A stretch of DNA of 51,831 bases, taken from contig CALWPF010000011.1 in the NCBI GenBank assembly GCA_944383355.1, positions 1-51,831 on the forward strand. The letters are read 5' to 3'. The notes beneath the pieces were generated by a model that was given only the letters and a program-made list of their open reading frames with translations, ran no database searches and was not told the origin of the DNA. Position numbers and translations under genes: made by a program. The stretch's first letter is position 1. Each line of letters begins with the position of its first letter. Positions 49,792 to 51,831 of the stretch are shown piece by piece. Source of the DNA: an uncultured Clostridia bacterium. Lineage in GTDB: Bacteria > Bacillota > Clostridia > Christensenellales > UBA1242.

Positions 49792-51102
49792 TTACATTAT
49801 ATAACGAGACATATCATGTTTCTTTAGTGTTGGTTCCAATACTTTCATTACATATTCTTTTGTTATCTTGACATCAGTCATAGGGTGTTCACCGCCAGCC
49901 TCAAAACTTATATCTTCAAGCAATGCCTCCAAAATTGTGTGCAAACGCCTTGCTCCAATATTCTCATTACTCTCATTCTCCAACTCCGCTATTTCGGCTA
50001 TCTTTTTTAATGCATCATCATCAAAACTTAAATTAATATTATCAACTTTTAAAAGGTCTATCTGTTGCTTTGTGATAGCATTTTTAGGCTGTGTTAGTAT
50101 TTTGTAAAACTCTTTACTTGTCAAATTGTCAAGCTCGACTTGAATAGGGAAACGCCCCTGTAACTCAGGTATTAAATCTTCTATATGAGATACATGAAAT
50201 GCTCCTGCAGCAATAAACAATATATAGTCTGTGCGTATAGTGCCATGCTTGGTAGATACAGTACACCCTTCTACAAATGGCAAAATATCACGTTGCACTC
50301 CTTCTCTAGATACATCTGCACCACTACTATTACCTCTAGACATGGCTATTTTATCAATCTCATCTATAAAAATTATACCCTCTTGCTCTGCTCTACGCAT
50401 TCCCTCTTCTGTTACAGCATCCATATCAATCAATCTTGAACTTTCCTCATTGACTAACATATTCCTAGCATGTTTTACTGCTATTTTACGCAGTTTTTTA
50501 CGCTTTGGGATAAAACCTGATAACATATCGGTAATATTGCTATCTTGATTACCTGGGATAATTTCTATCGCCTTTGGCGTATCTACGACCTCAATCTCAA
50601 TTATATCATTATCATGTTTGCCATCTGATATTTCTTGCAATAGCACTTCCTGATAATTCTCTGGTTGTTCGGATAATGTGAGTTTTGAACGAGCATAAAT
50701 AATATCTCTAATTTTTTTATTGGCGCTTTGAGTCGCTTGTATTTTCACCTCTTCAAACTTTTCATCTTTTACCAACCTAATAGCAGTTTCCACTAGGTCT
50801 CGAATCATACTCTCGACATCTCTACCAACATAACCTACTTCGGTATATTTTGTTGCCTCTACCTTTACAAAAGGGGCACGAACTAATTTTGCAATTCGTC
50901 TAGCTATTTCAGTCTTACCCACACCGGTAGGACCTTTTAGTATAATATTTTTAGGAGTAATTTCCTCTGCCACATCTTCTGGCAACTGACTCCTACGGTA
51001 TCTATTCCTTAGGGCAACAGCAACGGCTCTTTTTGCCTTGTCCTGACCTATAATGTATTTATCTAGCGCTGAAACAATTTCTTTTGGCGTCAATAATTCC
51101 AT
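49792..51102 (-). CDS. hslU: HslU ATPase of the HslUV protease
   Basis: The AAA+ unfoldase ring that feeds proteins into HslV. The 436-residue protein has LTPKEIVSALDKYIIGQ at the start, Walker A GPTGVGKT (57-64), an inserted I domain (about 110-235), Walker B IIFIDEID, and the C-terminal tail ending LEPTLKKHDMSRYIM, which enters HslV. It lies one base after hslV. Together they form a proteasome-like machine. Confidence 0.97.
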   Translation of the reverse strand: MELLTPKEIVSALDKYIIGQDKAKRAVAVALRNRYRRSQLPEDVAEEITPKNIILKGPTGVGKTEIARRIAKLVRAPFVKVEATKYTEVGYVGRDVESMIRDLVETAIRLVKDEKFEEVKIQATQSANKKIRDIIYARSKLTLSEQPENYQEVLLQEISDGKHDNDIIEIEVVDTPKAIEIIPGNQDSNITDMLSGFIPKRKKLRKIAVKHARNMLVNEESSRLIDMDAVTEEGMRRAEQEGIIFIDEIDKIAMSRGNSSGADVSREGVQRDILPFVEGCTVSTKHGTIRTDYILFIAAGAFHVSHIEDLIPELQGRFPIQVELDNLTSKEFYKILTQPKNAITKQQIDLLKVDNINLSFDDDALKKIAEIAELENESNENIGARRLHTILEALLEDISFEAGGEHPMTDVKITKEYVMKVLEPTLKKHDMSRYIM

Positions 51103-51103
51103 A

Positions 51104-51640
51104 CTATTCCACCTCCTCTATAACCAAGTGGTCATTGGTATGTATACAATATTCTGATGCAATTTTTAATGACTTTTCGACTATTTCTCTAGCACTTAAC
51201 TTTGTATTTTCATACAAAGCACGAGCAGCGCCAAGAGCAAACACGCTACCAGAACCAACTGAAATAAAATTATCATCTGGTTCTACTACATTCCCATCTC
51301 CCATTACAACATATAACAAATCTTTATTTGCTACGATTAACATTGCCTCCAATTTTCTCGACATACCCTCACTAGATTGCCAATGCCTTGCCAATTCCAC
51401 TACGCAACGTTGCAAATTCCCAGAAAATTTATTTAACAATTCCTCTAATTTCCTAAACAACGCAAAAGCATCTGACACATTACCAGCAAAGCCGACAATT
51501 ACTTTACCATCATAAATCTTACGTACTTTTATTGCATTGTTTTTAAATATCATATCTCCAAGTGTCGCTTGACTATCACCGCCTATTACAGTTTTACCAT
51601 CTCTACGCACACCTACTATAGTTGTTCCTAACATTTCCAT
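51104..51640 (-). CDS. hslV: HslV peptidase of the HslUV protease
   Basis: A threonine peptidase related to the proteasome beta subunit. With the ATG at 51640 (eight bases after AAAGGAG) the 178-residue protein starts MEMLGTTIVGV, so cleavage after Gly5 would expose the catalytic Thr6. GGDSQATLGD and SVGSGSVFALGAARAL are family motifs. An upstream ATG lies within the end of trmFO and is less likely. The first 13 bases overlap the 3' end of trmFO. Confidence 0.95.
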   Translation of the reverse strand: MEMLGTTIVGVRRDGKTVIGGDSQATLGDMIFKNNAIKVRKIYDGKVIVGFAGNVSDAFALFRKLEELLNKFSGNLQRCVVELARHWQSSEGMSRKLEAMLIVANKDLLYVVMGDGNVVEPDDNFISVGSGSVFALGAARALYENTKLSAREIVEKSLKIASEYCIHTNDHLVIEEVE

Positions 51641-51831
51641 TTTAATGTCTCCTTTATTTTGCATAACTCTATCATTGCTCTATTGACTAATGCCTCTTTT
51701 TTTTGTTGTTTTGGTACATCAATTGGTGCAATCAAGCCCCAATTGATGTGCATTGGTTGGAAATTATTTTCATTAGCGCATTCTAGATAATTGGACAATG
51801 CACCAAGTGCGGTTTTGGTACTAAAATCAAC
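51628..51831 (-). CDS. trmFO: TrmFO tRNA methyltransferase, 3' end only
   Basis: The window edge cuts this gene; 67 C-terminal residues are visible. They read FSTKTALGALSNYLE, then NFQPMHINWGLIAP, the characteristic ending of TrmFO, the folate- and FAD-dependent enzyme that methylates U54 of tRNA. The order trmFO-hslV-hslU is known in Bacillota (with xerC between in Bacillus). The stop codon overlaps the start of hslV. Confidence 0.85.
   Translation of the reverse strand, partial: VDFSTKTALGALSNYLECANENNFQPMHINWGLIAPIDVPKQQKKEALVNRAMIELCKIKETLKWKC

Noticed and set aside
1..51831. CRISPR array or insertion sequence
   Set aside because: No regularly spaced repeats, transposase or terminal inverted repeats were seen; the only long internal repeats are those in the surface protein gene.

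Overview
The window is AT-rich DNA from an endospore-forming, low-GC Gram-positive bacterium of the Clostridia type (Bacillota). The evidence is a complete eight-gene spoIIIA operon, spoIVB followed by a spo0A homologue, a spoIIM-like gene, a dacF-type carboxypeptidase, Asp23/Gls24, DUF1292, and housekeeping gene orders typical of Bacillota. No rRNA, insertion sequence, prophage or CRISPR array is visible. I cannot place the organism below class level.

Layout. 1-2013 holds tRNA-Ile(GAT), tRNA-Ala(TGC) and tRNA-Trp(CCA) on the minus strand, a half-length tRNA-Ile remnant, and a two-domain ThyX-like gene on the plus strand. 2116-8445 (plus) carries rnhA, recN with an SOS box, spoIVB, spo0A, a spoIIM-like gene and a dacF-like gene. 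8499-11578 (minus) carries lexA with an SOS box, a tyrosine recombinase, a 618-base gap rich in hairpins, and a YgjP-type metallopeptidase. 11816-14017 (plus) is a PadR-type DNA-binding domain fused to a long acidic linker and four membrane helices. Everything after that is on the minus strand. It comprises infC-rpmI-rplT with an attenuated leader, a SPOUT methyltransferase and yebC; a 1520-residue surface protein; argR; a membrane protein; xseB-xseA-nusB; asp23; spoIIIAH to spoIIIAA; efp; the nusA-ylxR-L7Ae-infB-rbfA-nrnA-truB-nfo run; a polC-derived exonuclease gene; rseP, cdsA, uppS, frr; tsf and rpsB; DUF1292, ruvX, a 45-residue membrane peptide, iscU and iscS; trxA; hisS-hslU-hslV; and the 3' end of trmFO.

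How the genes fit together. Most of the window is translation and transcription machinery with its feedback controls visible in the DNA: an infC leader terminator and a probable AUU start, a hairpin-terminator at the 5' end of the nusA transcript, an rpsB leader, and ArgR boxes over the argR promoter. A second theme is sporulation: the Spo0A regulator, the SpoIIIA channel, and the SpoIVB protease that triggers sigma-K. A third is the SOS response, with LexA plus matching operators at lexA and recN. Nearly every housekeeping promoter I could read has a 17-base spacer, often with an extended -10.

The most unusual points are: (1) at the polC locus the gene encodes only the N-terminal, OB-fold and DEDDh proofreading exonuclease parts of PolC, with no polymerase or PHP domain; (2) the Spo0A homologue has lost the acidic pair of its receiver; (3) a ThyX-like protein has two halves, each missing the motif that the other keeps; (4) EF-P has Arg rather than Lys at the modified tip; (5) a PadR regulator appears to be anchored in the membrane; (6) pyrH, dxr, ispG, ispA, dxs and rimP are all missing from their usual places.
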